Part shown: positions 1-9,485 of the stretch, piece after piece | How positions within the stretch are numbered: position 1 is the stretch's first letter | How the letters are laid out: each line of letters begins with the position of its first letter | NCBI GenBank assembly: GCA_963580285.1 | Contig: OY757021.1 | Span: 97,206,149-97,270,148 of the forward strand | Origin: Lucinisca nassula | Taxonomy: Eukaryota > Mollusca > Bivalvia > Lucinida > Lucinidae | DNA: 64,000 nucleotides | Reading direction: 5' to 3' | Position numbers and translations under genes: made by a program | Notes under the pieces: model-generated | Database searches by the model: none | Told to the model about the DNA's origin: nothing | Seen by the model: the letters and a program-made list of their open reading frames with translations, nothing else

Positions 1-142
1 TGAGGCGGTTTTAACGAGTAGCCACAATCTATATTTTAGAGCAGAAATAAGAAAAATAAGGTATACCCCCGGAAACCCCAGTTTTGCTATATAAAAGTGG
101 GGTTCAAGGGGGTCAAAACTATATAGGCGTGTTTTCGTGATG
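1..142 (+). mobile_element. FB1 foldback MITE, right half (cut by window edge)
   Basis: The window opens inside the central hairpin of an FB1 element. The right arm follows (CCACAATCTATATTTTAGAG, then an AACCCCAG...GTGGGGTT mini-palindrome around CTATATAAA). It ends with the family terminus GGCGTGTTTTCGTGATG. The full structure is described at 26172-26452. Confidence 0.85.
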
Positions 143-284
143 GATTACATCGCTACAGATTGCTCTGCGACTAAGTCCGAGTTCAACCGAAATTCAGACC
201 CTTGTTGAGTCGAGATATTTGGCGAGCGGCAGTTTCCAGAATGCAGTTGCATTCACTTAGTAAATATTTATATATTAATTGCAG

Positions 285-469
285 GGCGGATTGATTTTGG
301 CCCTCAAGGGACTTATGCATCTCTATGTGCAATTTCCAAGTACAGGTGCCCAAATAGATAAAATCAAACACTGTTTTCACGGCAAAGCAGGGTTTCCGAA
401 TGAAATCGCCTGTGTTGATGGAACGCAAATTCCAATTCAAGCTTCTAGGCGTACTCAAAATGTCGATCC
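285..469 (+). pseudogene. PIF/Harbinger-type DDE transposase fragment
   Basis: Open reading of about 60 codons. It contains GFPNEIACVDGTQIPIQ, matching the block around the first catalytic Asp of Harbinger (DDE_Tnp_4) transposases, usually GFP.VIGC.DGTHI.I; the Asp codon is at 417-419. It starts just after a splice-acceptor-like TTAATTGCAG, so it may be an exon piece. It is truncated on the right by the FB2 MITE at 470. The other two catalytic residues are absent, so this is a relic. Family assignment is from motif recognition only. Confidence 0.72.
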
Positions 470-726
470 CATCACGTGAACAAGTCCGTGAAATAAAGAC
501 CCCTCTAAACCCCACTTTATATTGAAAAAACTGGGATTTACGGGGGTAATCATTATTTTCCTTATATCTGCTCCAAGACATAGGGTGTGGGTACTCGTTC
601 TAACGAGCACCAACAAGCTATGCTTGCACTAAAAATAAGAAAAATATCTCGGATTTTCATCAGAAAATTAGCAATTTTGGAGATGTGAAAAAATGCACTT
701 TGGTGCACGGATGTTTTACCGTAATG
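470..726 (-). mobile_element. FB2 foldback MITE, central hairpin collapsed
   Basis: Starts CATCACGTGAACAAGTCCGTG and ends with a GCACGGATG...CGTAATG terminus. The central palindrome is reduced to CTCGTTCTAACGAGCACC: the GAACCGCC/GGCGGTTC stem is missing, as if deleted by slippage across the hairpin. It separates the two Harbinger fragments. Confidence 0.85.
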
Positions 727-837
727 CTTCCATTTGTGTTTTAGTTCATCTTTTGTCTTTTGTTGCTTTCCAACCGATTTTACATCACATTGTATTGGCT
801 CCCATTGTTGCTTTTTTTTCAATTTTGACGTTGACAC
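727..837 (-). pseudogene. Myb/SANT-like fragment, possible Harbinger accessory gene
   Basis: Read on the minus strand, about 37 codons include KKKQQWEPIQCDVKSVGKQ and ELKHKWKHY. This resembles the Myb/SANT-like trihelix proteins that Harbinger elements carry beside the transposase (pattern: K..W..I...VN.V......EL..KW). It lies opposite in orientation to the transposase piece at 285-469, as expected of Harbinger's divergent two-gene layout. It is short and its C-terminal side is cut by the FB2 element. Moderate to low certainty. Confidence 0.5.
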
Positions 838-858
838 ATTACTGATTTTTTTTTCAGT

Positions 859-1092
859 TTAACCCTTTTTGTACCAAATGGAATCTTCAACCATACATGT
901 ATGTATACCAAATTCCATTTCAAAATTTAGCGGTGTCAGGTTGTTTTTTTTTCCAAAATTTATTTGGAAAAAAGCTGATTTGTTTTTGCAAATAGTGTAG
1001 GTCCTGATCATACGCCGCGTTCTGCGGCGTACGCCGCTTTCTGCGGCGTCTGATCTGGGCCTGCGCTGTTTGCCAGGGTACCCGTTTTAGGC
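859..1092 (+). mobile_element. Q MITE (TTAA-type, piggyBac-like), right end damaged
   Basis: Begins TTAACCCTTTTTGTACCAAA, the Q-family terminus. Internal landmarks are GGTGTCAGGTTG, a GACGCCGC...GCGGCGTC palindrome (expanded here with repeated CGCCG motifs at about 1012-1050) and TTGCCAGGGTACCCGTTTT. The expected right terminus is lost where a partial FB2 begins. Compare the intact copy at 17733-17930. Confidence 0.75.
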
Positions 1093-1249
1093 GGGTCTCA
1101 AGAGTACCAACAACCTATGTTTTAGTAGAAATAAGGAAAATAATGTAAACCCCACTTTTCTCTATATAAAGTTTGTTAAGCTGTAATCTTTGATTGTGTC
1201 GTTTCTATAATTTTAGAGGGGTTCATTTCACGGACTTGTTAGCTTGATG
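1093..1249 (+). mobile_element. FB2 MITE, right part
   Basis: GAGTACCAACAACCTATG, then the ACCCC...CTCTATATAAAG arm, then GGTTCATTTCACGGACTTGT and a degenerate terminus. About 50 bp of unrelated sequence interrupts the arm near 1165-1215. Confidence 0.7.
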
Positions 1250-1525
1250 CAGTCGCAAACTTAAAGACAGACTTTATCGTGACTGGTCTTATTTGCAATT
1301 AGCAAGATAAATTATGCATACATACGGTGATCCGGTTCATAAAACATTGTGTATATTGAATAATAAATCAAACGAAACAAGAAACTAGAAGTGTTTTCAA
1401 AGGAAAAAAAGTACATTTGACACCCCCCACCCTTCCATCAACATAAATATAACTAAACAATCATTCTGTGTTAAGGTTACCAAACGCTAAGGTGCATCTA
1501 CATGTAATCAATTTTAACTAAAAAC
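1250..1525. other. No recognisable feature
   Basis: AT-rich sequence with no supported gene. Nothing here matches the other repeat families of the window. Confidence 0.5.
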
Positions 1526-1678
1526 CCAAGGAGCAAATTCTTTCCTTTAAGAGTAGACCCCTATTTTCGGTGGGACAGAGCCTATAGGAAAGTGAACAAG
1601 AAGTCCCGAAAGTGGTCTCCCTTTGAAAAATGGCGGAAAAATCTGCCAGGTGTTCCCATTCCCCTTAAGAAGTACAAA
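1526..1678 (+). mobile_element. R MITE, right part
   Basis: GGAGCAAATTCTTTCCTTTA, AGAGTAGACCCCT and CCAGGTGTTCCCATTCCCC ending at TTAA. The same landmarks and end occur in the fuller copy at 46461-46686. Left half missing. Confidence 0.65.
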
Positions 1679-1756
1679 GGGGAATTACTATAACAGTAAT
1701 GATCCGTGGACTCTTTTCTGTAGCAGCAATAGCTCATGCATATTACATGTTACATT
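1679..1756 (+). repeat. H tandem-repeat fragment, left of a TA-flanked MITE
   Basis: GTACAAAGGGGAATTACTAT...AACAGTAATGATCC...CTGTAGCAGCAA matches the H units at 8541-9485. The H sequence resumes at 2204 after the inserted MITE. Confidence 0.7.
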
Positions 1757-1758
1757 TA

Positions 1759-2201
1759 CAGTGACATTCCGCTATTAAGACCACCTCAAATTCAGACTAA
1801 TTCTGCTTTTAAAAGCTTATTTTTATAGGTGCACTTAATCTTTTTTTATGTTTTCTGGCTACAGTATCCTCTGTAGACTTGCCCAAGTCTGTTAATTAGG
1901 TATCCATTGTAGAAATAATTGTTTACAAAAAAATGAATAAATAAATAAATACTTGTAAATGAAATAGCAATACAGTCTTTTATGAGAATTGTGAAACCTA
2001 CATTCAGAGATGAAGACTAAAGAGACTTTTACATATTTTTTGTTAAAAGGGACTTTCATTTAAAAATAAAAAATGTAAATCTAAGGACTTGGGCAAGTCT
2101 ATGTCCTCTGGTCAGGGACCATCTTTGGGATTGTTCAAAAGTGGTCTTTAAGACCACTTTTGAACTGTCCCAATGGTGGTCTTAATATAGGAATTTTACT
2201 G
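1759..2201. mobile_element. pogo/Tigger-like foldback MITE with TA target duplication
   Basis: Left end CAGTGACATTCCGCTATTAA and right end (reverse complement) CAGTAAAATTCCTATATTAA are inverted repeats of about 27 bp with a few mismatches. Each is bordered by TA (1757-1758 and 2202-2203). Inside are a second inverted pair (GACTTGCCCAAGTC / GACTTGGGCAAGTC) and a perfect palindrome, TTCAAAAGTGGTCTT and its complement (2134-2165). No transposase. It interrupts an H repeat unit. CAGT ends plus a TA duplication fit the pogo/Tigger branch of Tc1/mariner. Confidence 0.78.
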
Positions 2202-2203
2202 TA

Positions 2204-2425
2204 TGTTATGATTCTTAATATAATCAATCAAGATATGCAGGAAAAAAAAACAGTTTTGCAAAAACACAAAGGAGAATAACTATATAAGGATTGATCCAAA
2301 GACCTGAATTTTTCACTATAGACAAAAGCTTATCAATAATGAATTTTATGCAAAATATGATCATGATGATAAGTTTCTTAAATTTATTTAACAAGACTGA
2401 CATAAAAAAAATAAAATAAACAGAA
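2204..2425 (+). repeat. H tandem-repeat units, continuation
   Basis: ATCAAGATATGCAGGAAAAA, AAAGGAGAATAACTATAT, TTGATCCAAAGACC and TATGCAAAATATGATCATGA match the H array at 8541-9485. The region runs into A-rich low complexity at about 2428-2490 (A runs, then a short CA run). Confidence 0.65.
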
Positions 2426-2495
2426 AAACAACAAAAAAAAAAAAAAAAAAAACAAAAAAAAAAAAAACACACACACAAACAAAAAAAACAAGTTG
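2426..2495. repeat. A-rich low complexity with short (CA)n
   Basis: Runs of A broken by single C, followed by ACACACACAC. ORF-like translations of this stretch are poly-Phe artefacts. Confidence 0.9.
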
Positions 2496-3042
2496 GCTGC
2501 TTTCAAAAAGCATCCAATAGGTTTGGTCTTGTCAGTCTACATTCTGATTTGAGCCAGCTGATATCATTATCCCACTTAATGCATTTTTTGAATACAAAAA
2601 ATAAACTTAAATACAAAACGTGTATATAAAATTTCGAAGTCTGTGACCTTGGTATCAGGAAGGGTAGGTAGTGACGAGTATTCTGTGGTAAATTGTTTAA
2701 CGCCATGACAAGTATAAACTAAATGTAACTTACATATGGTTTGCACATGTATAGCACAAAACTTAACCAAACGAAAATGTTAACCGAATTTTTCAAAGGG
2801 TCATAACTCTATTAATATTTGGTGGCATATCTTCACATCTTAGCCTTACTACATACACATTTTAGGCTTGATCGGATGAAAACTGTATAGTAGGATTTAT
2901 ACGGCAACGAAAAAAACGTTTACGAACGGACGGACGGACACCAACTCCGTAACTTAATACTACGTTTTTTTTTTCAAACGGGCATATGAAAAGATTTTTC
3001 CTAAGTCATCAGGCCTTCTATAGGGCCTTGGTTATCTATTTC
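2496..3042. repeat. Unclassified repeat remnant with (ACGG)n
   Basis: Mostly unrecognised. At 2780-2990 lies GGGTCATAACTCTATTAATA...CACATTTTAGGCTTGATCGG... followed by GAACGGACGGACGGACACC. This is the same architecture (satellite-like unit beside an ACGG tetranucleotide run) seen at the ends of the D, E and K units. No gene. Confidence 0.45.
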
Positions 3043-3345
3043 ATTTGTTGTTAACGTCCCTGTTAACACTGCATGAGTCTTTTTTGAGACATTGCTTCCA
3101 ATGCTGTGGGACTTTTACTCAGTACTGAGATAAAACGGGCAGATAAAACTCCTTCTCAAGCCCTGTCAGCCAATGAAACTAAATGGTTGAAATGCATGAA
3201 CGGTCCGACTCGAGCCACTTTTCATGGGCAGGCTTAGACTTTCTAGGCGATTTAACACTACTCATGTGCGGCCGGTATCAGCTCTGCGTGGAAGCATCAT
3301 GCAGCCCAATCTATTTCTTCAATCCCCGATGGACGGGGGCCGATC
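3043..3345 (-). mobile_element. SINE B copy
   Basis: Tail side on the left (GTTAACGTCCCTGTTAACAC, TTGCTTCCAATGCTGTGGG); 5' side on the right (AGCTCTGCGTGGAAGCATCA, CCCGATGGACGGGGGCC). About 300 bp, diverged. The ORF-like reading here is accidental: the same sequence recurs in 11 other places. Confidence 0.85.
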
Positions 3346-3349
3346 AGAC

Positions 3350-3505
3350 CTTGGGGCAATATATTGGACTGCATGAGCTGAAACCGACCGAACTTTGAAG
3401 TATTGCTGAACCGCCTAGGAAGATCTAAGCCTGCCCAGACAAAGTGCTGCGAATCAGACTGTATCTTAAACCTCGGCAGTTTCTTTGAGCGGTACCTCCG
3501 CAAAA
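3350..3505 (+). mobile_element. SINE B fragment, inverted relative to its neighbour
   Basis: GAGCTGAAACCGACCGAAC, AACCGCCTAGGAAGATCTAA, GCCTGCCCAGACAAAGTGC. It lies head to head with the copy at 3043-3345, forming an inverted pair with a short gap. 3' half missing. Confidence 0.75.
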
Positions 3506-3895
3506 ACCTGAAATTTGCTATCCTTTTGTGTATCTTTCTGGATCACAATTTAATTGTAAAAGTGATTAGTAAAACGTCAAGTATTGAGTGGAAATAAAGA
3601 CCACCACTCTTGGCTTATCAGATGAAATTGCTCCAATCGAATGCGCCAAAAAGTCTTTTAACAACTCAGTCTGTAACTGGTGGCAGGTCACTAGTAGTCA
3701 TGAAGTTTTTAAAAAGAAACTATTGCTATCTGTGCTGGGCTCAAGAACAATAAACAGCGACTCATCAACGTTATGACTTTGTTTCGCTCCCTAAATATTT
3801 TATATATTTGGAAGAGTTAGAACCTTCGACCTTGGCACTGACGTTAATTCTAGTAGCAAAGACTTGAAAATGTTTTTACACACCCAGCGATCTTT
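3506..3895. other. No recognisable gene
   Basis: Short open readings without a known domain. The last 16 bases (ACACCCAGCGATCTTT, 3880-3895) are the left target-site duplicate of the following SINE. Confidence 0.5.
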
Positions 3896-4122
3896 TTTAT
3901 GTTTGGTTTTACGATCCTTTCAAGATTATTTCACTCACATCAAGCCGATCGTTAATCGGAGGTGAGTAAAAACTAGAGAACCCGATGAAAAACCTCCTGA
4001 CCTTCCGTTGCAGAACTTCTCATCATATAGTATGTGACCTGAGCCATGCTCAAACATACACCGTTGAGAGACCTAATGATTAAGAGTCAGTATTCTTATC
4101 CACTAGGCCACGGAGGCCCGTT
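3896..4122 (-). mobile_element. SINE T, tRNA-headed, with perfect 16-bp target duplication
   Basis: On the minus strand it begins with a class-II-tRNA-like head: GGCCTAGTGGATAAGA (A box), CTTAATCATTAGGTCTCTCA, and a degraded B box. A body of about 130 bp follows, ending in an A-rich tail (ACCAAACATAAAA). ACACCCAGCGATCTTT flanks it at 3880-3895 and 4123-4138, a clear retroposition signature. The same family enters the window again at 63908. Confidence 0.88.
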
Positions 4123-4276
4123 ACACCCAGCGATCTTTATAAATGAGGAAAAATAACGTTCTCTGTCTTTCCAACATTTACATATACATGTACGTATTAT
4201 TAGAGCTACCAGCGTACCGAAAGATGTTCAGAATATATAAATCTGTTCCTATCTGTGTTAAGTAAACTTTGCAAGT

Positions 4277-4575
4277 TTTGTTTATTTGTATTTAACGGCC
4301 CAGTCAACACTGATTTGGGTCATGTTTGAGCCTGTCAGTGTACCTATCCACGCTTTTCCTGAGCAGGCTTATCCGTAAGCGGTTTACCAGTTCAGTGCAC
4401 ATTATGTCGCCCAAAACTGACCCATGCCCTTCCTGAATCAGCGGAAGGGAGAGAATGACCATAGAAAAGATTTCATAATCTCCACAAAAGAATGTTGCCG
4501 ACCCCAGTAGGTATCGAACCCGAGTCTTCCTTATCGCCAGTCAGACTGAATCCGACTGAGCTACCACAGTCAGCC
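4277..4575 (-). mobile_element. SINE A copy (tRNA-headed)
   Basis: Minus-strand reading: tRNA-like head GGTAGCTCAGTCGGATTC, then AACATTCTTTTGTGGAGATT, the conserved centre GTTTACC/GGTAAACCGCTTACGG, and tail AGTGTTGACTGGGCCGTTAA. No clear target duplication seen. Better copies are at 22918 and 49430. Confidence 0.85.
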
Positions 4576-4719
4576 ACACTTTGGGAGTAGTAGTAGTTAT
4601 GTTCTGTTGTTTTTCGTTTCCATGGCCCCATGGACATACTCCATAATGGCATTGCAAGACGTAAAATTTGCGAAAATGACTGCTACTCCTGCAAAAGTAG
4701 TTTCTCTTTGGATATGTCT
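4576..4719. other. No recognisable feature
   Basis: Unique-looking sequence containing a short open reading without recognised domain. Confidence 0.4.
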
Positions 4720-4832
4720 AAGGGGTATACTCTTAAAGGAAAGAATTTGCTCCTGGGGAGCAAATTCTTCCCTTTCAGAGTAGACCCCTTGAGAAGCAAA
4801 TTCTTCCCCTTTTAGAGTAGACCCCTTTTTCA
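4720..4832. repeat. R-related hairpin (inverted and direct partial copies)
   Basis: AAGAATTTGCTCC meets GGAGCAAATTCTTCCC head to head, with AGAGTAGACCCCTT repeated on the right, giving a stem-loop of R-family sequence. Confidence 0.65.
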
Positions 4833-7120
4833 GTTGGACAGAGCCAACAGAGTAGCAACCATAGGGTCCTTAAAGTTGTATTTCCATAACGAAATCATGC
4901 CTATAGAATTGTGATCCCCTTTTAATATGTTCTATAAAAAGGTTATCCTTTGGAAGCAAAGAATACACCACAGAACTGAAAAATATGGTGTGCACATTTT
5001 TTCTGGGCCAGACTAGCTAGTTTCGGACAATTAGGCCTCATCAGTGACCCTAAGATATTTTCCAAATTCCAGAATGGAATCAATGATCCCAAAGGACAAG
5101 AAAATATAATCTACACTATGATGTAGGGCAGGGAGACGTTTTACCGCCGCCACACATTCCCACACACCAGTTGTAGTGAAGTTAAATACGGTAGGTGACC
5201 AATTAATTGGAACACCCTAGCAGTTCGAACACCCAAAATTATTTCGAATTTGTGGCTGAAAACTTTCTCATTTAATTCGAACTCCCAAATTTTTCAGAAA
5301 TCAGAATTTTTAATTCTTCGAACACACAAAATAAATGCCGAAAAATGCATCCAGAACAAGCATTTCGGATCGTTCCCGGGTTTATCATTACAACATCGTA
5401 CTGGTCGTATATGAGCTAGCGCACGAAAAAAAAAGAAAACTTAGCATGAAATGTGTGCGACTTCCAAAGACTCGGATTAACATGCACTCTGTAAGGCATA
5501 TGGGTTTCGCTTCTCTCACTTTGGATAGCCCTGTGGAAATGGAAGGTTCATACCCTCACCGAATACTGATTAGACTGCGAGAAACGCAGGCTGCAAGTGC
5601 TTAGATCAACCTTGATGAGCAACAGGAGTTTCGCTTATTTATGTTGTGAAAATCCCATCGTCTGCATCAGGCTCATGCGATCAGCGAAGACTCTAATCGG
5701 ATTGCATGAATGAGTACGCTAAGATGTGTCTTCGCTGGTATCTCAACGACCTGCAAACACTGAACATACGCACCCACTACCGGTATGCAAGGCAAAGGGT
5801 TTCACTTAGACTTGTGACTTCGTAAGATTTAAGGGTTCAGTAAAGACTGATCACATTGCATCGATGTGCAGGCTGATCCTAGTCGGTGATGTAGCATTGT
5901 GGCCTACAAAGGCTTGGATCACCATGCATATGCAAGTGTTTTCGCTTTGCTCTCAGACTCTTTGGAGCGTAGCTTCAGCTTTCATTATTATTTGTGTGAC
6001 AGTGTTACCCTTTTTCCATGTGCTGTGGCATTGATTCAATGCCTCTTTAATAGCAGAAGCGCCCCTTTAATATTAATTGAGAGTTTCCCGCCTTTTTCCA
6101 CAGAACGTCTTTTAGCACGTGCGAGTGAAATTCGTGGTTGTTGCATGCAAAAAGGTAGTTTAATTCAGGTTACCTGTTGGGCTACCCTGGTTTTCTGAGG
6201 AGCAAGTGAAGATGCCCATTTATTTCACGGTGACAAGGTTTTATTGGAAGTAATTTCGGGGAACATGATTAAGAAAATAAGCCATATTCGGTGTGTGTGT
6301 GTGTGGGGGGGGGGGGACTCAGGTCAGCCTGCACATGCATGCAGTCTGAACAGTCTTCGTTGTTCGTATGTGCCTACCATGGCCTCTGTGCTAATCAAAG
6401 AACAACAGGTGAAAACTATGGTCACATTGGCTAGAGGCGCAGGCTAATCTGGTCCTTCGTTTAAAACTTTTTTTTTCGCCGTGCGCCGGCTTAAAACGAC
6501 GGCGTGTACATTTAACCGGCCAAATCTGCTTGCGACGTTACAAACACATCCTAAGCTACCAAGTGCAAGGATCAGTCTGTTCAGATCTCCTATCTCGAGT
6601 AAAATACTTATTGCGCATGTGCGTACAGAAAAGACTGATACGTCTGCGCAGTTGTGCAATCGGGATTGTGTCTTCAATGTTCAAGAGGTTTGAAATGTTT
6701 CATCGCGCATAAAGTGAAGATCACACATGCACATGTTAAATTTGTGTATGATGTCCGCATTTTTTGTTACTTGCCTATCTAAATAACATCCGCACAGTCT
6801 AATCAGTCTTCACCGGACTACTTCGGTGGGCATTGAATAGCTACATGCCCCCGGCTTACGCTGATTTGCGACTGCTTATTAGTAATCAGAGAACACACAA
6901 ACAAGGCTTGCGCAGTCTCGCCTGAGGCTTCACTATGCGCTTAAACAATATAGGTGGCGGGGGGGGGGGGTTGAAGTATCTATGTGCCTAGCTCCACTGA
7001 ATAGCTGCACGTGCGGGTTTCAACACCACATCCCATATATACATGTAGCTGGACTTGTCTGCTACGGTGTAGCCGGAACAAAAAAAAAATATTACAGACT
7101 ATAAGGAAATTCTTTGAAAA
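4833..7120. other. Unclassified region, possible large decayed element
   Basis: No gene supported. At 5210-5325 there are repeated TTCGAACAC motifs like pogo/Tigger ends (compare 23461-23790). At 5840-7010 several diverged copies of a CGCAGGCTGATC/CAGTCTAATCAGTC theme recur. Low-complexity tracts include (GT)n followed by a G run (6297-6315) and a G run at 6957-6972. Open readings at 5335, 5899 and 6481 show no domain, and I do not call them genes. Confidence 0.45.
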
Positions 7121-7604
7121 ATCCTCTTTTTCCTAGATATGGGCTACTCTTAAGAAAAGAATTTGCTCTAAACAAATCAATTTCTGCTATTCCTGAGATC
7201 ACAAATTGACTCGCCCATTTTAAAGGGAATATAGAGACAGTTCAAGAGGTGTAAATGTCATTAATGACAATGTGTATCGCACTCAAAGACCCCCTGCACA
7301 CACAAACTTATTTATAGATCAAACGGTTCAGCACTGCATAAGTGATATTTATAACTTCTAATCACGTGCGGATTGACAGGGCCACGGGAAAAAAACGTAG
7401 TTGTATAAAATATTGAACACAGCCTGATCCAATGCATGGAATTCTTTCAGGTCAAACAGTTCTAACACTGATAAATTTCCAATCTGATATTTTCTAATAA
7501 TTCGAACATCCAAAAAATGACAATGTATTTGAATAGGTGTGTTTCGAAATACGGTAACAATGGTAGACTAACTGCCACACCTGCCAGGTGTATCCATTTC
7601 CCTT
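7121..7604. repeat. Degenerate R-family / TTCGAACA-rich repeat remnant
   Basis: GAATTTGCTCTAAACAAATC near 7160 and CTGCCAGGTGTATCCATTTC followed by CCTTAA at 7580-7604 are diverged R landmarks and R terminus. Between them are AATTCGAACATCC motifs. Boundaries uncertain. Confidence 0.4.
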
Positions 7605-7799
7605 AAGATATTTTATTGTTGGAGTTGAAACGCTTGCTTTTAGGTCTGTGTCGCTATTCAGACAGGCTGTTTCCTGTAATTGCAGTATAGAATTGCATCA
7701 TCGTTAAAGCTGATTGGTTGATCGCGTCACGTGCCCCTCCATGGAACAGTTACAATCTGGTCATTATACCCGGTTTGCCCGCCTCATGGCGACCAAACC

Positions 7800-7842
7800 A
7801 AAAAAAAAAAAAACAACAACAACAAAAAAAAAAAAAAAAACC
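7800..7842. repeat. A-rich low complexity
   Basis: A runs interrupted by AACAACAAC, directly before an FB2 element. Confidence 0.9.
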
Positions 7843-7847
7843 CACAG

Positions 7848-8067
7848 CATTACGATAACACATCCGTGCAACCAACATAGTGCATTTTTTCACATATCAC
7901 AAAAATGGCTATTTTTCTGATGAAAATCCTTGATATTTTTCTTATAAATACTGAAAACATAGGTTGTGTGTGCTCGTTAGAACCGCCACATTGAGGCGGT
8001 TCTAACGAGTACCCACAACCTATGTCTAGAATCAAAAATAAGAAAAATATATACTCCCGTAAACCCC
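7848..8067 (+). mobile_element. FB2 MITE, right end truncated
   Basis: CATTACGATAACACATCCGTG terminus, GTGCATTTTTTCACAT arm and central palindrome GAACCGCCACATTGAGGCGG. The right arm stops after ACCCCAGTA where H repeat sequence begins. Confidence 0.88.
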
Positions 8068-8272
8068 AGTATAATTGACACTTAAGGACTAATAAGGGGA
8101 ATAATTAGAACGGTATTGATCCCTTGACCCTTCTTTTTCTTAAGCAGCAGCATATGCAGAAAAAAAACAATATTTTTCATGAAATACAAAGGGGAATAAG
8201 TATGTAAGAATTGATCCATGGACCCTAACCTTTCCTAATAACACACCTTATCATCAGATATGAAGGAAAACA
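8068..8272 (+). repeat. H tandem-repeat unit(s)
   Basis: AAGGGGAATAATTAGAACGG, TTGATCCCTTGACCC, then AAAGGGGAATAAGTATGTAA and TTGATCCATGGACCC: two successive short H units, interrupted on the right by an FB2 insertion. Confidence 0.7.
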
Positions 8273-8540
8273 CATCACGTAAACAAGTCCGTGAAATGAC
8301 GACCCCGCTAAACCCCACTTTATATAGAGAAAACTGGGGTTTACGGGGGTATTAATTATATTTCTTATTTCTGCTCCAAGACATAGGTTAAGGGTACTCG
8401 TTAGAACCACCTCAATGAGGCGGTTCTAACGAGCACACACAACGTATGTTATGAGCATTTATGAGAAAAATATCAAGGATTTTCATAAGAAAAGTAACCA
8501 TTTTGGAGATGTGAAAATGCACTATGTCGTACGGGTGATT
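8273..8540 (-). mobile_element. FB2 MITE inserted in the H array
   Basis: CATCACGTAAACAAGTCCGTG to ...CGGGTGATTTATCGTAA with an intact central palindrome (GAACCACCTC AATGAGGCGGTTC, one arm mutated). H units flank it on both sides. Confidence 0.9.
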
Positions 8541-9485
8541 TATCGTAAGGAGTTCTCAAGAATTTCAAAGACGAATAACTATAACAGTATTGATCCCTAG
8601 ACCCAACTTTTTCTGTAGCAGCAACATCTGATAAATGTCAATATTCATGCAAAATATGGTTAGATCAAGATATGCAGGAAAAACAGATTTAAAGAACTAC
8701 AAACGGGAGTAACTATGTAAGTATTGAACCCTGGACCCTGATTTTCACATAACAACAACACCCGATCTACATCATAAGCAGGAAAAACAAAAGTGTTACA
8801 TGTACATATGTCAAATTGTCACAGACAACTTTTAAATAATTAAAAAGGGAAATAACTATAACCGTAAAGCTCCCTTGACCTTTCGTTTTCTGTATCAGCA
8901 ATAAGTAACAAATATCAACATCCATGCAAATTATGATAAAATTCCTAGTACAATTAATCCAGGTTTGAAGGAAAAAAAAAAGCCTCTCAAGAACTACAAA
9001 GGGGAATTAATCCGTGGACCCCGATTTTCCCCCAGCAACAACAGCTTATCAATATCAATATTTATGCAAAATATAATAAGATTCCTACAATTATTAAATA
9101 CGATACACAGGAAAAAAACAGAGTATCACGTACATGTCAGAACATAAATGTAACGAACAACTTTTTAAAAAATGCTAGGGGGTAAAATCTATAACAGTAT
9201 TAGTCTCTGGACCCTAATTGATAAGCAGCAACATTTTATAAATATCAACATTTATGCAAAATATGATAAGATTCCTAATATTATTACTCCAGATGTGCAG
9301 AAAAAAACATAGACAGCAAAGTGTTTAGGACAAAAGTGTAACGTACAACTTTAAAAGAAATACAAAGGGGCACAAGTATAGCAGACTTGATCCCACATCC
9401 TTTGTTTTCTGTGGCAGCAGCATCCCACGATTTTATGCAAAATGTGGTACTATTCTTGATAATATAAATGAATGTATACAGGAAA
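8541..9485 (+). repeat. H satellite array
   Basis: About six diverged units, usually 182-189 bp apart (one short spacing of about 141). Each unit carries CAGGAAAAA, AAAGGGGAATAACTATA, a TTGATCCCTGGACCC-like block and TTTATGCAAAATATGATAAG. No coding signal. It abuts the left terminus of the D1 element without a gap. Confidence 0.75.

Noticed and set aside
5335..6712. Small genes at 5335-5604, 5899-6198 and 6481-6712
   Set aside because: No domain, no splice context, and overlapping readings on both strands within repeated phrases.
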